A stretch of DNA of 64,000 nt from positions 22,199 to 86,198 of the IMG/VR virus record IMGVR_UViG_3300042900_000531; one strand, written 5' to 3'. The position numbers and the translations under genes are program-made. The stretch is from a virus. Below, in pieces: positions 1 to 8,907 of the stretch (the first letter of the stretch is position 1; each line of letters starts with the position of its first letter). Under the pieces are notes generated by a model, which worked only from the letters and a program-made list of their open reading frames with translations, was not told where the DNA came from and searched no databases.

Positions 1-3000
1 AAAGGATCTCTTCTAGCGCTTGTCTGTTGATTATCTTGTTGAATACTAGAATTTGCCTGCTGAATCATTCCTTGATCTTCATAAGGTTGCTGTTGCATGG
101 TTTGATCATACATTTTATTTAATCTTTGCTTCTTAGCTAAATAGTAACCAGCACTTGCTGCTCCAACAGCAATTGTTCCCAATGCTAATTTTGGTTTAAT
201 TTTAGCTAGACCGTCCAAGATAGCGGCATCTCTGCCTGTTCTATTCCTGCCAAACTTAGTTCCAAAGACTCCAGCATCTACCCTGTCTTTATGAAAGATA
301 TTTTTTAGCTTGCCCATAAATGTGTCACTAGACTCTGCTTTACCTAAAGCTTGCAAATGTTCTTGCATTAAACTGCCACTTAACTCTGAATTGACTGCAG
401 CAGATTCTGCTCCACCCATGTGAGATAACTGATCTCTTGCTGCTTGCGGGATTGATCCGGAGAAACTAATTGTTTCTTCGCCCATTCTTTGAGTTTGAAA
501 AACCATACCTCTAGCTATGGCAGGTTGATCGTTTCCAATGTCTGAACCAGCCTTCTGTAGAACTGCTGTGATACCTCGTGCTTCTTCGCCTTCAATTGCT
601 CCAATAGCAGGACCAGATTCCATTAATCTTTGTGCTAATCCTTCGGAGAATTGTCTTAACCTTTGTACTACTTCAGGAGTGTTGTTTGCCAAAAGCGCTT
701 TTATTTGACCGGCTTCTTCAAGACTGTAAGACAACCCTTGTTCAACCATCTCTTCAACTGTTAATGAAGTCTTAGCCTTCAATACGTCTAATAACGATTC
801 TGCAAAAGTTCCTGCGTCATCTCTCGCCATTCCTCCTTTGCCAGCAACTAAGTTTACAATATCCCTAGTTGGAGTTTTTACTATAGAAAGAGTAGAAGTA
901 TCTAGTCCAGCTTTTTTCCAAAATGCAGAATCTACCATTGGAACGGACTTGCCGCCCTCGGTAATTCTCATTTCAGAAAGGACTGAACGAGATATTAATG
1001 GCTTAGTCGGCTGCATTGTTTGAGCACTAATTAACCTAGTCTTTTTGATTACCGGAACATGAGATACAGTTTGTTCTGATAAATATAATGAACTATCTGT
1101 TGCTCTTAAGTTGATTGAATCTATTTGTGCCTGTGGCATTGTAGAAACAAGAGCTTCAATTTGCGCATCGGTCATAATTCTACCTTCTGCTACTGCTCTT
1201 TGTGCTTCTGCTTTTTTAGCTATTTCTTTAGCCATTTCACTCATATCACCTTGGTATGGTACTGCAGAAGTTAATGTAGAGATGGCAACAAAGTTAGATC
1301 TCATAACTGGATCTAGAACGGCTAATCCTGCTCCTCCTTGATATATAAGATCTTGTGCTGTTGCCATAGATGCAGCGTTCGGCATCTCGAAACGATATAA
1401 CATATTGTTCACAAGTTTTCTTGGCCCTGATGTTACTGATTCTGGCCTGTCACTTAAGTGTGGAAAACCTATATGTTTTCTAGTAGTTGTCATTGCCGCA
1501 ACAAAAGCATCTTCGTCTGCTTCAGTTGATAAAAATGCTCCTGGTCCTCTAGCTATCGTTGAAAGACCAGAGAATCTTGATACCGCTGCTAAAGTAGAGT
1601 TCATCTGACTTGCTTCTGCAACGTTTATTCCAGTAGAAATAACGTTTGGTCCATATTCCGTATACGTAGATCCATCTTTTGCTGTTTTGATTTCTGTTTC
1701 TGACATTGCTCTTCTAATTACATTTCTGGCATCTTTTGCTGAAGACATGCGTTGAGGCGCTCTTCTTGGATCGGAAAAGACTTTTTCATATGCACTTATT
1801 TCAGGATTATAATGTAGAAATCCCTCTACTTGTCCAGTTGCGCTATCAATAATCTTGACTCTTGCACCGATTAATGTTCTATCTGAAGCACCAGACGGAT
1901 CAGTTAAAAAATCAAATACCTGATCTGAAATTTCGCCCATGCTTGCTATATTAGAAGTTGGTACAGTAGCAGTTGCTCTACTGACTGCATCTAATGCAGA
2001 AGCTATGCTTTGCCCTCTAGTCGTTGATAGATCTGCTCTTTTAGAAGGATTTTGAATATCTAAATCTCCACTTACAATACCCCTATAAATTGACATAGAT
2101 AACTGTGCGTCTAATTCAGAGATGTGAGATCCACCAGCTAAATCTAGTACAGCTTGCCTCATAGGAGTGTTGCCAGCAGAGTCCGTGAAATCGTACATTT
2201 GTTCTAATACATTAGTTGACGTAACTACATTTTCAATACTGAAAGGCTTAACGCCTTCTCCTACTATGCCAGCTTTTGCTAAACTTTCTGGAGATAAAAG
2301 AGAAGTTAGTCCACGTTCTATTATAGTTTCAGGAGTCATAACAAGAGAAGCCATTCTGTCTCTTACTATTCCAGATAAATATTGCCTAGACATTTGAGTA
2401 ACATCTATCACACTATCGCTAGCAGCTTTTTTTTGTACAGCTTCTATTATTCCTCTGGCTTCTGGATTTTCCATGAACTCTGGTATTGCAGATGCTGTAG
2501 CTAATAACCTTGGTATGTCAAAACTAACAAAGTTATTACCAAGCAACATTGTGTCTGGGTCAGCTATTGACTGAAGGTACTTGGTTAGTTCCGCTGCTGA
2601 ATCAATTCTTCCTTGTTTGGTTGTAAGATCAAATATTCGACCAGCACCTGAGGACATACCTCCTCCGGGTAAGAGTCTTCCACTTTCTATGTCAGCTAAA
2701 CGTCCTCCCAACTGAACTGCAGGAAGACCTCTTCTTTGACCCCTTGTTAGAGTCTGCATTTCTGGCAGTAACATATGAAAGTTAAAAGTATCTGATGGGC
2801 TAGTGCTTTGGCTAATACCTTTTAGAGCTCCAGCAACATCTGTTGCTGTATCGGTTGGCATTTCGTACGTTTGCCCAAAAACAGATCTAGCTAAGTCATA
2901 CGGACCAACTCCACCTGTCTCAATGTCAGAAGTCATTATTCTCAATCTTCTTCCATTATCAATTGCTTGCTGTACTACTTCTTGGGGGTCTCTCCTAGAA

Positions 3001-3581
3001 ATCATTGTTTGCAAATATTCAACTGTTGGGATAGCACTGGAAGAAACTGACATAGCTTTTTCTCCAACTTTTTCATTAGAGACTGAAACAGCTCTACCTG
3101 ACATTAGAACTGATAATGGATGGTTAGAATCGGGCATGTTGTATAAAACACTTTGTGATCTAACGTTTCCTGATGGAATTAAGACTGATGGAAACCCAAC
3201 ATTTTCATTAAGTCCACCCATAGTTAATTCTTGCCATTGATCATTTAGAGCGTTTCTAACCTGTCTATCTGATATCAAACTGAGATTCATAGTTGGAGCT
3301 GACATTGCGGTTTGAATTGTTTGATTTTTTTCAAGAGTTGAAATTGGCATTTCCAGTTCTGCTTCTAATGCTTTTCCATATGAAGCTTGAAGGTCTTTTA
3401 ACCTTTCCATTACTGTATCCCCTGGGTGCAAATCCGTAGGATGCATGTCCAATACTGCTGAAGATAACACAGGATCAACACCGATCCTTGCATTTCGCAT
3501 TACCTTTTCTTTTATCTCTTCTTCAGGTATATGAGGAAACAATCTCTTGTACATATTGACTAGATCGTCTAATTTACTCAT
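1..3581 (-). CDS. Large virion-like protein with embedded DEDDh 3'-5' exonuclease signature (3' end outside window)
   Basis: Continuous minus-strand frame from an ATG at 3581, at least 1193 codons and still open at position 1. The start overlaps the end of the upstream gene by 8 nt. I see an ordered DEDDh set: Exo I D219-I-E221-T-G, Exo II N..FD with D355, and Exo III H486-x4-D491 followed by Ala, as in DnaQ/RNase T-like exonucleases. The Exo I to Exo III distance (about 270 residues) is longer than in a minimal domain, so an insertion is likely. Near the C-terminus (about residues 1125-1150) there is a hydrophobic Ala/Gly-rich segment, then a Gln-rich tail. Neighbours on this strand are small basic structural-looking proteins, which suggests a virion or assembly role. 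Alternatively the motifs are chance and this is a plain structural protein; catalytic activity is inferred. Confidence 0.75.
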   Translation of the reverse strand, partial: MSKLDDLVNMYKRLFPHIPEEEIKEKVMRNARIGVDPVLSSAVLDMHPTDLHPGDTVMERLKDLQASYGKALEAELEMPISTLEKNQTIQTAMSAPTMNLSLISDRQVRNALNDQWQELTMGGLNENVGFPSVLIPSGNVRSQSVLYNMPDSNHPLSVLMSGRAVSVSNEKVGEKAMSVSSSAIPTVEYLQTMISRRDPQEVVQQAIDNGRRLRIMTSDIETGGVGPYDLARSVFGQTYEMPTDTATDVAGALKGISQSTSPSDTFNFHMLLPEMQTLTRGQRRGLPAVQLGGRLADIESGRLLPGGGMSSGAGRIFDLTTKQGRIDSAAELTKYLQSIADPDTMLLGNNFVSFDIPRLLATASAIPEFMENPEARGIIEAVQKKAASDSVIDVTQMSRQYLSGIVRDRMASLVMTPETIIERGLTSLLSPESLAKAGIVGEGVKPFSIENVVTSTNVLEQMYDFTDSAGNTPMRQAVLDLAGGSHISELDAQLSMSIYRGIVSGDLDIQNPSKRADLSTTRGQSIASALDAVSRATATVPTSNIASMGEISDQVFDFLTDPSGASDRTLIGARVKIIDSATGQVEGFLHYNPEISAYEKVFSDPRRAPQRMSSAKDARNVIRRAMSETEIKTAKDGSTYTEYGPNVISTGINVAEASQMNSTLAAVSRFSGLSTIARGPGAFLSTEADEDAFVAAMTTTRKHIGFPHLSDRPESVTSGPRKLVNNMLYRFEMPNAASMATAQDLIYQGGAGLAVLDPVMRSNFVAISTLTSAVPYQGDMSEMAKEIAKKAEAQRAVAEGRIMTDAQIEALVSTMPQAQIDSINLRATDSSLYLSEQTVSHVPVIKKTRLISAQTMQPTKPLISRSVLSEMRITEGGKSVPMVDSAFWKKAGLDTSTLSIVKTPTRDIVNLVAGKGGMARDDAGTFAESLLDVLKAKTSLTVEEMVEQGLSYSLEEAGQIKALLANNTPEVVQRLRQFSEGLAQRLMESGPAIGAIEGEEARGITAVLQKAGSDIGNDQPAIARGMVFQTQRMGEETISFSGSIPQAARDQLSHMGGAESAAVNSELSGSLMQEHLQALGKAESSDTFMGKLKNIFHKDRVDAGVFGTKFGRNRTGRDAAILDGLAKIKPKLALGTIAVGAASAGYYLAKKQRLNKMYDQTMQQQPYEDQGMIQQANSSIQQDNQQTSARRDP

Positions 3582-4290
3582 CCTTTATTTCCTGTGATTC
3601 AATATAATCGTCTACCTCATAAGTTCCAAGTTTTTGTTTAAGAATTTTTTCTCTTTGATTTTCTATAGATTGAACTTTATTGATAATATCTGAAATTGCT
3701 TGTGCTGTATCAAGTTGAACTTGACCAACTTTAGCTTTAGCTTCTCTCGTTGCAAGTAATTGATTTCTAAGATCCTTGCGACGCTTGTGTAGCTTGTCTT
3801 CTAGTTCTACAGCTAAATGTAATTCTTTCTTAAGTATTGGTTGACCATCTTGATCTATTCCAATAACATTTTCTTGAATGAAGTGTTCTTTGGCAAGTAG
3901 TTTTGTTTTTCTAATGTACTGAACTTCTTGGTCGACTAAATCTCTAACCATTGAAACTTCTACCAAGTTGTTAGGATTAACATCTAGCTGCTCAAGATAT
4001 TCGGCAGTAAATTGAGAAACCATCGACATCTCTATTGGGCACGGGTTATTCTTTGGAGCAACGTTTTCTTTCAACAATGGACATGTTGAAGCATATACAC
4101 ATCTCTCTGCTTCACAATTCATTGGAATTGAAGAGAACATTGCAGTTCGTGTTTTTTGTGGCTTAACCAATTCTATAGCTTTATTTATCTGTTCTTCATT
4201 CCAGTGATCCGGAAAAAAAAGATCTGGTCTTAAAGACTCAAATTCTTTCATGAAACCATTCTTATTATTTGCTTTTTCTATATTAGACAT
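3574..4290 (-). CDS. Cys-motif, coiled-coil-rich protein, 238 aa
   Basis: Not recognised. The start at 4290 is chosen because ATGtcTAA overlaps the stop of the upstream zinc-ribbon gene, a typical coupled arrangement; the frame stays open up to 4332. A cluster C-x4-C-x5-C-x12-C in the first third (containing CVYASTCPL) could bind zinc or an Fe-S cluster. The C-terminal two-thirds is charged and helical (Lys/Glu/Gln-rich), probably coiled coil. A CVYA...CPL motif recurs in the protein at 52644-53225, so the two may share a metal-binding module. Its stop overlaps the next gene's start, placing it in the minus-strand virion-like operon. Confidence 0.8.
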   Translation of the reverse strand: MSNIEKANNKNGFMKEFESLRPDLFFPDHWNEEQINKAIELVKPQKTRTAMFSSIPMNCEAERCVYASTCPLLKENVAPKNNPCPIEMSMVSQFTAEYLEQLDVNPNNLVEVSMVRDLVDQEVQYIRKTKLLAKEHFIQENVIGIDQDGQPILKKELHLAVELEDKLHKRRKDLRNQLLATREAKAKVGQVQLDTAQAISDIINKVQSIENQREKILKQKLGTYEVDDYIESQEIKDE

Positions 4291-4456
4291 TAAAATCAAT
4301 CCACTCTGTTGCATAGAAACCATTGTTGTCAAAGTGTTCTATCATAGAACTTTTACATTTAGTACAATAATATTCTTTTGTATATATAAATTCAGGTTCT
4401 TCTATGAAAAACTCTACAATGTTTTCTAACTTGAAATCGCACCTTGGACATAACAC
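4283..4456 (-). CDS. Small zinc-ribbon protein, 57 aa, GTG start
   Basis: A short frame with C-P-R-C near the N-terminus and C-T-K-C about 28 residues later, the typical two-knuckle zinc ribbon. The only plausible start in frame is GTG at 4456, just after an in-frame TAA. It lies between two minus-strand genes and its stop overlaps the ATG of the downstream gene by 8 nt, supporting real coding. Function unknown; the size fits a nucleic-acid- or protein-binding zinc knuckle. Confidence 0.6.
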   Translation of the reverse strand: MLCPRCDFKLENIVEFFIEEPEFIYTKEYYCTKCKSSMIEHFDNNGFYATEWIDFNV

Positions 4457-4458
4457 AT

Positions 4459-4869
4459 CTAACGATCCATTAGTATTTCGTTAAGACTCTTTTGAAGCTT
4501 TTGTACTATTTCTAAATTGTCTGCTGCGTTAATAAAGAAGCCAACTTCCTTCATCTCGTCGGCAGTTAACGTTGAGCTAATTATAAATCTAGCACCTTTA
4601 CAAACATCACAGTATAGTTCTTTTTCGCTTAAAGAACAAATACATGGGTCTATTATATTAAAAAACTCAAGAGCTTTAGCTATTTCAAACCAACGTGCTT
4701 TAAACATTTTTTTAGTCTGTTCTTTATAGGCTCTTAATTTATGTTGGTCGTTAGACAATAATGTGCCCATGTCCAAAGACTGTTTCATCAAATCATTAAT
4801 AGTTCTATATAAAAAGTTAGGCAGCTCAAAATCACCTGACTCATTAATAAAACTTTCCCAATTAGTCAT
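4459..4869 (-). CDS. Hypothetical protein with CxC...CxxC cluster, 136 aa
   Basis: Not recognised. The N-terminal half is helical and acidic/basic mixed; the middle carries C-I-C followed 9 residues later by C-D-V-C, a likely zinc site. The start at 4869 lies one base after the stop of the upstream gene with GGAAG upstream; an alternative ATG at 4887 overlaps that gene by 17 nt. Longer in-frame extension runs through the upstream gene and is unlikely. It belongs to the minus-strand virion-like operon. Confidence 0.7.
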   Translation of the reverse strand: MTNWESFINESGDFELPNFLYRTINDLMKQSLDMGTLLSNDQHKLRAYKEQTKKMFKARWFEIAKALEFFNIIDPCICSLSEKELYCDVCKGARFIISSTLTADEMKEVGFFINAADNLEIVQKLQKSLNEILMDR

Positions 4870-4870
4870 A

Positions 4871-5152
4871 TTACATTGGTCTTCCATTTTGGGGAACTGG
4901 CATAACTGGTCTCCTTGGATTATATCCACCAACTGGCTTTTCTCTATTGGCTCTACCCATGAGTGCCATAGCAGCAGCTCCGCCAACTACTCTTTTGCCA
5001 GTTTTTATTTGTGATGCTCTCGTAGCTGCAAGTCGTGTCGTTGCCGACCCTCTCATTCCAGCTGGTGCAGCTGGTGCAGCTGCTTTAGTGCCATGAAGAA
5101 CTGTTTGAGCCATGGTGCCAACAGACCTATACATTGAATTAAATCTTGCCAT
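4871..5152 (-). CDS. Small basic Ala/Gly/Met/Arg-rich protein, 93 aa
   Basis: Low-complexity protein rich in Ala, Gly, Arg and Met, with a short hydrophobic Ala/Met stretch near residue 65 and a C-terminus ending Q-N-G-R-P-M. AAGGAAC lies upstream of the ATG. No family recognised. It resembles in composition and C-terminal style the products at 5154-5345, 8908-9069 and 63666-64000, all near structural-looking genes, so a virion-associated or DNA-packing role is a reasonable guess but not shown. Confidence 0.75.
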   Translation of the reverse strand: MARFNSMYRSVGTMAQTVLHGTKAAAPAAPAGMRGSATTRLAATRASQIKTGKRVVGGAAAMALMGRANREKPVGGYNPRRPVMPVPQNGRPM

Positions 5153-5153
5153 C

Positions 5154-5345
5154 TTAGTAGTTCCTTATCCCAGTTGGTCTACCTGGCATACTATCTAATC
5201 CAGATTTTCTTCTTCTCATCATGGCACCTGCGCCAACTACGCCAGCTGCAACTGCAGCACCTTTTTTATATCCCATGCTTTTTATTCCACTTTTAGCTTG
5301 TCCCAAAAGACCCATAGCTCCGGATGATGTACCTACTGCTCGCAT
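5154..5345 (-). CDS. Small basic Gly/Ala/Met-rich protein, 63 aa
   Basis: Starts with ATG at 5345 behind a good AGGAGA ribosome-binding site. Gly/Ala-rich with a central hydrophobic run (AAVAAGVVGAGA) followed by RRRK, so it may touch a membrane or pack into a particle. It ends P-G-R-P-T-G-I-R-N-Y. No recognised family; member of the same composition class as the next gene downstream. Confidence 0.75.
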   Translation of the reverse strand: MRAVGTSSGAMGLLGQAKSGIKSMGYKKGAAVAAGVVGAGAMMRRRKSGLDSMPGRPTGIRNY

Positions 5346-5385
5346 TGTTGTCTCCTAATTTAAACTATTTACCACTTAATAGTAA

Positions 5386-6555
5386 CTATGCTTCTTTTAT
5401 TAAGTCCTGTTTTTTAGATGGCTTAATTACATTAAACTTAAATACAGAATCTTCATAGTCTATTTGAAATATGGATCCTCTTGGTGTTGGGTTGTCCATT
5501 ATCGACTCTGCTAGCTGAGATTCTATTTTATCTCTTCTTATTTGAGCTAAACCTCTAGCTCCCTTGATTGAATCTATTCCTTCTGCAATCAATCCAGAGA
5601 TAACGTTATCGTTATACTCCATTGAAAAGCCTTTTTTGGAAAGTTTCTCTGCTATTACCGACATCTCCAGCTGTGCTATTCTTGAGCAGTCTTCGTCTGA
5701 TAGATAATTAAATATAACAGTTTTGTCTATTCTATTTAAAAACTCTGGTTTAAAATGTTTTTTAACTGCGTCGTTTGTATTTCTCTCAACGATCGATCTA
5801 CTTGGTACTATCTTTGTCCCAGTTTTGTAATTAACATTGTTGGTGAATCCAGCTCCGCCAGAAAGTAAATGTTCAGATGTTTTATCATTTCCAAGATTTG
5901 TGGTCATAATAATAATTGTATTTTTAAAGTTTACAATTTCACCTTTACCATCAGTTAACACTCCGTCATCAAAAACTCTTAAGAATGTATTCCATAGATC
6001 CGGATGAGCTTTTTCTACTTCATCAAGAAGTATTACAGTATAAGGATATTTCTTGACTAGGTTAACTAACTGCCCACCTTCGTCATGACCTACATAGCCG
6101 GGAGGAGAACCTATTAGTTTCTGATTCTCGTGCTTATGTTGAAATTCTCCACAATCGATTCTAACCATTGGATAATCTGACCCAAATAGATATTTATGAA
6201 GAGCATTAGCTAGATGCGTTTTTCCAACTCCAGAAGATCCAGCAAATAAGAAAACACCCAATGGTCTATCTGGATCATGTAATCCAGTCTGAGATCTTCT
6301 TTATGCATTTATTAAAGCACTAACAGCATGCTCTTGGCCAATAATATTATTCTTAAGATAAGGCTCTAAACCAAGGAACTTTTGCTTAGTAATCTGCTTA
6401 GACTTAACGTCTGGCTTTTCTTTAGCATTACCTGAGATTGGTAGATCGTTTTCATCTACTTTAGGAAATTTACCTCTAAAGTTTTTAATTGTATCAAGGA
6501 ATGCTTTAGAAGCTATATCATCTTCGTCATCAAATAAAAATGGATTGATATGCAT
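5386..6555 (-). CDS. ClpB/ClpA-type AAA+ ATPase, split by one in-frame TAA
   Basis: Two pieces in the same frame (6555-6301, 84 aa, and on to 5386) are separated only by TAA at 6301-6303. Read through, the sequence follows the second AAA+ module of ClpB/ClpA: IIGQEHAV before the stop, RRSQTGLHDPDRP after it, Walker A GSSGVGKT, Walker B VILLDEVEKAHP, sensor-1 TTNLG, FLNRID arginine-finger box and GARGL sensor-2. The first AAA+ module and N-domain of ClpB are absent; instead there is an acidic, probably disordered N-terminus. In ClpB the stop position is normally Ile/Val, inside the helix before the P-loop domain. Either it is a nonsense mutation or sequencing error, or the C-terminal part is made alone (TTG at 6264 possible) or by readthrough. 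It sits in the virion/assembly operon, so a chaperone role in assembly is plausible. Confidence 0.75.
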
Positions 6556-6562
6556 TGGTGCA

Positions 6563-6865
6563 TCATAGGCAATGTTTATCCATCCGGTCTATATCCAAAC
6601 CTGGGTTTAGCATAACGCAGCCTGCGTATATTGCATCTAAGCATTTCTCAGCAGATTTGCGTGACATTGCTCGTAAGCATTCAGAGATTTCATTCTTTAG
6701 GTTAAAAATAAAATGCTCAATAACCTTCTTCTTAAATTTTTTGAACTCTAATTCAGATTCAACTTTAGGACATGAAGATAAGAAAGTCTGGATCTCTTCT
6801 GGGTCCAAAACTTTAAACTTAACATACGTTGCTAATTCTGGAAAGAATATTTGATATATTCTCAT
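6563..6865 (-). CDS. Hypothetical protein, 100 aa
   Basis: First gene of the leftward block apart from the 49-aa gene further upstream. ATG at 6865 follows AGGAG with good spacing. Mostly helical, charged, with Cys residues scattered and no clear metal motif. No family recognised. Its position just ahead of the AAA+ gene suggests co-expression with the assembly genes. Confidence 0.7.
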   Translation of the reverse strand: MRIYQIFFPELATYVKFKVLDPEEIQTFLSSCPKVESELEFKKFKKKVIEHFIFNLKNEISECLRAMSRKSAEKCLDAIYAGCVMLNPGLDIDRMDKHCL

Positions 6866-7050
6866 ACACTAACTCCTAGGCTGTTAAACCTATAGTAACT
6901 TAAAAATAATTTTAAGCACCTGTATAGTGTATTGGTACACATAGTATTATTAAACTAACGTGTATGCTTTGCTAGCTACGGATAACCCATAGGTTAGATA
7001 GGGCTGCTGTATACAGATTATACACCCCACTATACGGTACTTGTCAAATC

Positions 7051-7200
7051 CTACTCGGAAATATCTTCTATTTCTGGATGTGGTTCTAAACAAGGACCAC
7101 TAAATGCCCAGTACCTAATTAGGTCATGCGGAGTGTTAATCTTTGTCTTTAATAGTTTTACTGCTCTGACATAATCGAGATCAAACTCTACTTTTTTCAT
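7051..7200 (-). CDS. Small acidic protein, 49 aa
   Basis: A short minus-strand frame from ATG at 7200 with AGGA eight bases upstream, ending in TAG at 7051. The product has a basic helical N-terminus and an acidic end (HPEIEDISE). Not recognised. It starts at the divergence point between the leftward virion-like block and the rightward recA operon, so its promoter must overlap the rightward leader. Confidence 0.6.
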   Translation of the reverse strand: MKKVEFDLDYVRAVKLLKTKINTPHDLIRYWAFSGPCLEPHPEIEDISE

Positions 7201-7203
7201 GTG

Positions 7204-7232
7204 TTGTTATTCCTGTGCTTCTATGCTATATT
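7204..7232 (+). promoter_or_regulatory. Candidate sigma70-like promoter for the recA operon
   Basis: TTGTTA at 7204-7209 and TATATT at 7227-7232 with a 17-base spacer, about 20 bases before the ATG at 7252. The mRNA leader would be only about 13 nt, so translation would be near-leaderless, which actinobacterial ribosomes tolerate. Confidence 0.35.
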
Positions 7233-7251
7233 TGTTGTCCCAAAGTATATC

Positions 7252-7473
7252 ATGAAAGACGTTCTCCCCTTGCAAAAAAAGAACCCCAAACAATTGGAAC
7301 TACAAAAATTATATAGGTTGTTAGATCAAATCAACGAAAAAACACTTGCTGCAGATTACGAGTTGAGATGGCAATTAAAAGAAGCTAAGCAAAAGGTTAT
7401 AGATAAGATAAAAGCTATCGAGTGCAAACCTACTGATGAAGCTATGCCTGTGGTAGAATGTATACATGGATGA
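7252..7473 (+). CDS. Small helical protein upstream of recA, 73 aa
   Basis: The start at ATG 7252 is preferred over the in-frame GTG at 7201, which would overlap the divergent gene's leader and add a hydrophobic run. Charged, helical, probably coiled coil (Lys/Glu/Gln/Leu-rich). It overlaps the start of recA by 8 nt, so translation of recA is probably coupled to it. No family recognised. Confidence 0.6.
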   Translation: MKDVLPLQKKNPKQLELQKLYRLLDQINEKTLAADYELRWQLKEAKQKVIDKIKAIECKPTDEAMPVVECIHG

Positions 7474-8452
7474 ATCAAAACAACTTGAGTTAGCCATAGC
7501 TCAAATCGAAAGACAATTTGGTACCGGATCTGTAATGAGATTAGGTTCTTCCCACTTTGAAAAATGGCCCGCAATCCCAACAGGTGCTTTATCTCTTGAT
7601 AAGGTATTAGGAATTGGTGGTCTACCAAAAGGTAGAGTAGTAGAAATATTTGGACCAGAGTCTTCTGGTAAATCAACACTTGCTTTGTCAGTGGTTGCAC
7701 AAGCACAAAAGCTTGGCATTCGTTGTGCATATGTAGATGCAGAGCATGCTCTTGATCCAATTTACATGCAAGCCGTTGGTGTAGACCTAGATGAATTACT
7801 TTTAGCTCAGCCCGATTACGGCGAGCAAGGTTTAGAGATCGTAGACAAGCTTATTAGGACCGGAGAGATTGGTCTGGTAGTAGTAGACTCAGTTGCTTCT
7901 TTGATCCCTAAGGCAGAGCTTGAGGGCGATATGGAGGCAAACCAGATGGGCTTGCAGGCACGCATGATGTCGAAAGCATTGCGTAAGCTTGTTGGATTAG
8001 CTAATGAGCACAAAACTCTTATTATATTCATTAACCAATTAAGAAGTAAGATTGGTATAATGTTCGGCAACCCAGAGACCACTCCAGGTGGTATGGCATT
8101 GAAGTATGCAGCATCTGTGCGTATCGACATTCGCAAGAAGGAAGATATCAAGGATAAGTCTGGAAACCCAATTGGAATTACTTCTAAGGTTAAGATCATC
8201 AAGAATAAGATGGCACCCCCTATGAAGATAACAGAATTTAATATATTTTACGGAAAAGGAATAGACGAACATGGATGTGTTTTTGATGTGGCAGTGGACC
8301 AAGGAATCTTTACGCAAAAAGGTGCGTGGATTTATCAAGAAGGTGAACTTTTTGCACAAGGTAGAGAAAACGCAATAACAAACTTGCGTGACAATACAGA
8401 ACTGTTTAATGAGATAAAAAACAAGATCAAAGATGCAGCCAAACAAATTTGA
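7466..8452 (+). CDS. recA: RecA recombinase
   Basis: Complete 328-aa RecA, close to the bacterial length with a short C-terminal region. Visible are Walker A GPESSGKST, the aromatic-adjacent segment YVDAEHALDP, Walker B LVVVDSVASL, loop L1 region (EANQMGLQARMMSKALRKL), L2-like INQLRSKIGIMFGNPETTPGG, and the C-terminal GKGIDEHG segment. It forms ATP-dependent filaments on ssDNA for homologous pairing; in phages this serves recombination-dependent replication and repair. The bacterial acidic C-tail is reduced. It lies first in a small rightward operon and overlaps genes on both sides. Confidence 0.97.
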   Translation: MDESKQLELAIAQIERQFGTGSVMRLGSSHFEKWPAIPTGALSLDKVLGIGGLPKGRVVEIFGPESSGKSTLALSVVAQAQKLGIRCAYVDAEHALDPIYMQAVGVDLDELLLAQPDYGEQGLEIVDKLIRTGEIGLVVVDSVASLIPKAELEGDMEANQMGLQARMMSKALRKLVGLANEHKTLIIFINQLRSKIGIMFGNPETTPGGMALKYAASVRIDIRKKEDIKDKSGNPIGITSKVKIIKNKMAPPMKITEFNIFYGKGIDEHGCVFDVAVDQGIFTQKGAWIYQEGELFAQGRENAITNLRDNTELFNEIKNKIKDAAKQI

Positions 8453-8588
8453 CATAGACCCATGTCCAGACTGCCCAGTGCCAACTAACTTTATTGTTAA
8501 GCCAGGCAAAAAACAAGAACAAAAGTGCCTATTCATTGAATGTAGAGAATGTGGCGATAAATGGACGGAGATTATAGAACATGAATAA
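8433..8588 (+). CDS. Small zinc-ribbon protein, 51 aa
   Basis: ATG at 8433 lies within the last codons of recA; the frame ends 8 bases into the next gene. It has C-P-D-C near the N-terminus and C-R-E-C about 25 residues later, followed by W, the pattern of a zinc ribbon such as in transcription-factor or Ogr-like small proteins. Overlaps on both sides support translational coupling with recA. Function unknown. Confidence 0.65.
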   Translation: MQPNKFDIDPCPDCPVPTNFIVKPGKKQEQKCLFIECRECGDKWTEIIEHE

Positions 8589-8868
8589 TGAAGAAGAATT
8601 TTACAAAGAGTATTATAAATATTTCTCAGAAGATGAGACAAATGTCTATCAATTTAAGAAAAAAGACGAAAAGTCTAACAAAAAGCTTAAGTTTGGTAGC
8701 GAAGGCGCAATCATTAAGTATTCTGCCTTTGAAGGTGCAGCTATGTCTCTCAACCTTAACTTCAAGTTCTCAAACGGCTTTATAGAAAAGCTTGATCGTA
8801 GAATAGATAGAGTTCAAAAAGCTTTAGAAGATATTCGTAACGATTTACGCAAATCTGAAGATTTTTAA
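8581..8868 (+). CDS. Hypothetical acidic/basic protein, 95 aa
   Basis: ATG at 8581 overlaps the zinc-ribbon gene's stop. The N-terminus is acidic and Tyr-rich, the middle Lys-rich, the end a strongly helical Lys/Arg/Glu segment likely to form a coiled coil. No family recognised. Third downstream member of the recA operon. Confidence 0.7.
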   Translation: MNNEEEFYKEYYKYFSEDETNVYQFKKKDEKSNKKLKFGSEGAIIKYSAFEGAAMSLNLNFKFSNGFIEKLDRRIDRVQKALEDIRNDLRKSEDF

Positions 8869-8907
8869 ATTACTATTACAACTACATTCTAACTCTAAGG
8901 AGATTTC

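Noticed and set aside
838-3240. Several plus-strand frames of 60-145 codons
   Set aside because: They are antisense to the continuous minus-strand frame with exonuclease motifs and lack ribosome-binding sites.
5386-6555. Genome-wide recoding of TAA as a sense codon
   Set aside because: Dozens of genes end at TAA in TAATG couplings or before terminators and tRNAs, so TAA is a normal stop.
8039-8641. 200-codon minus-strand frame opposite recA
   Set aside because: Shadow of recA; Cys/His/Leu-rich composition and no start context.
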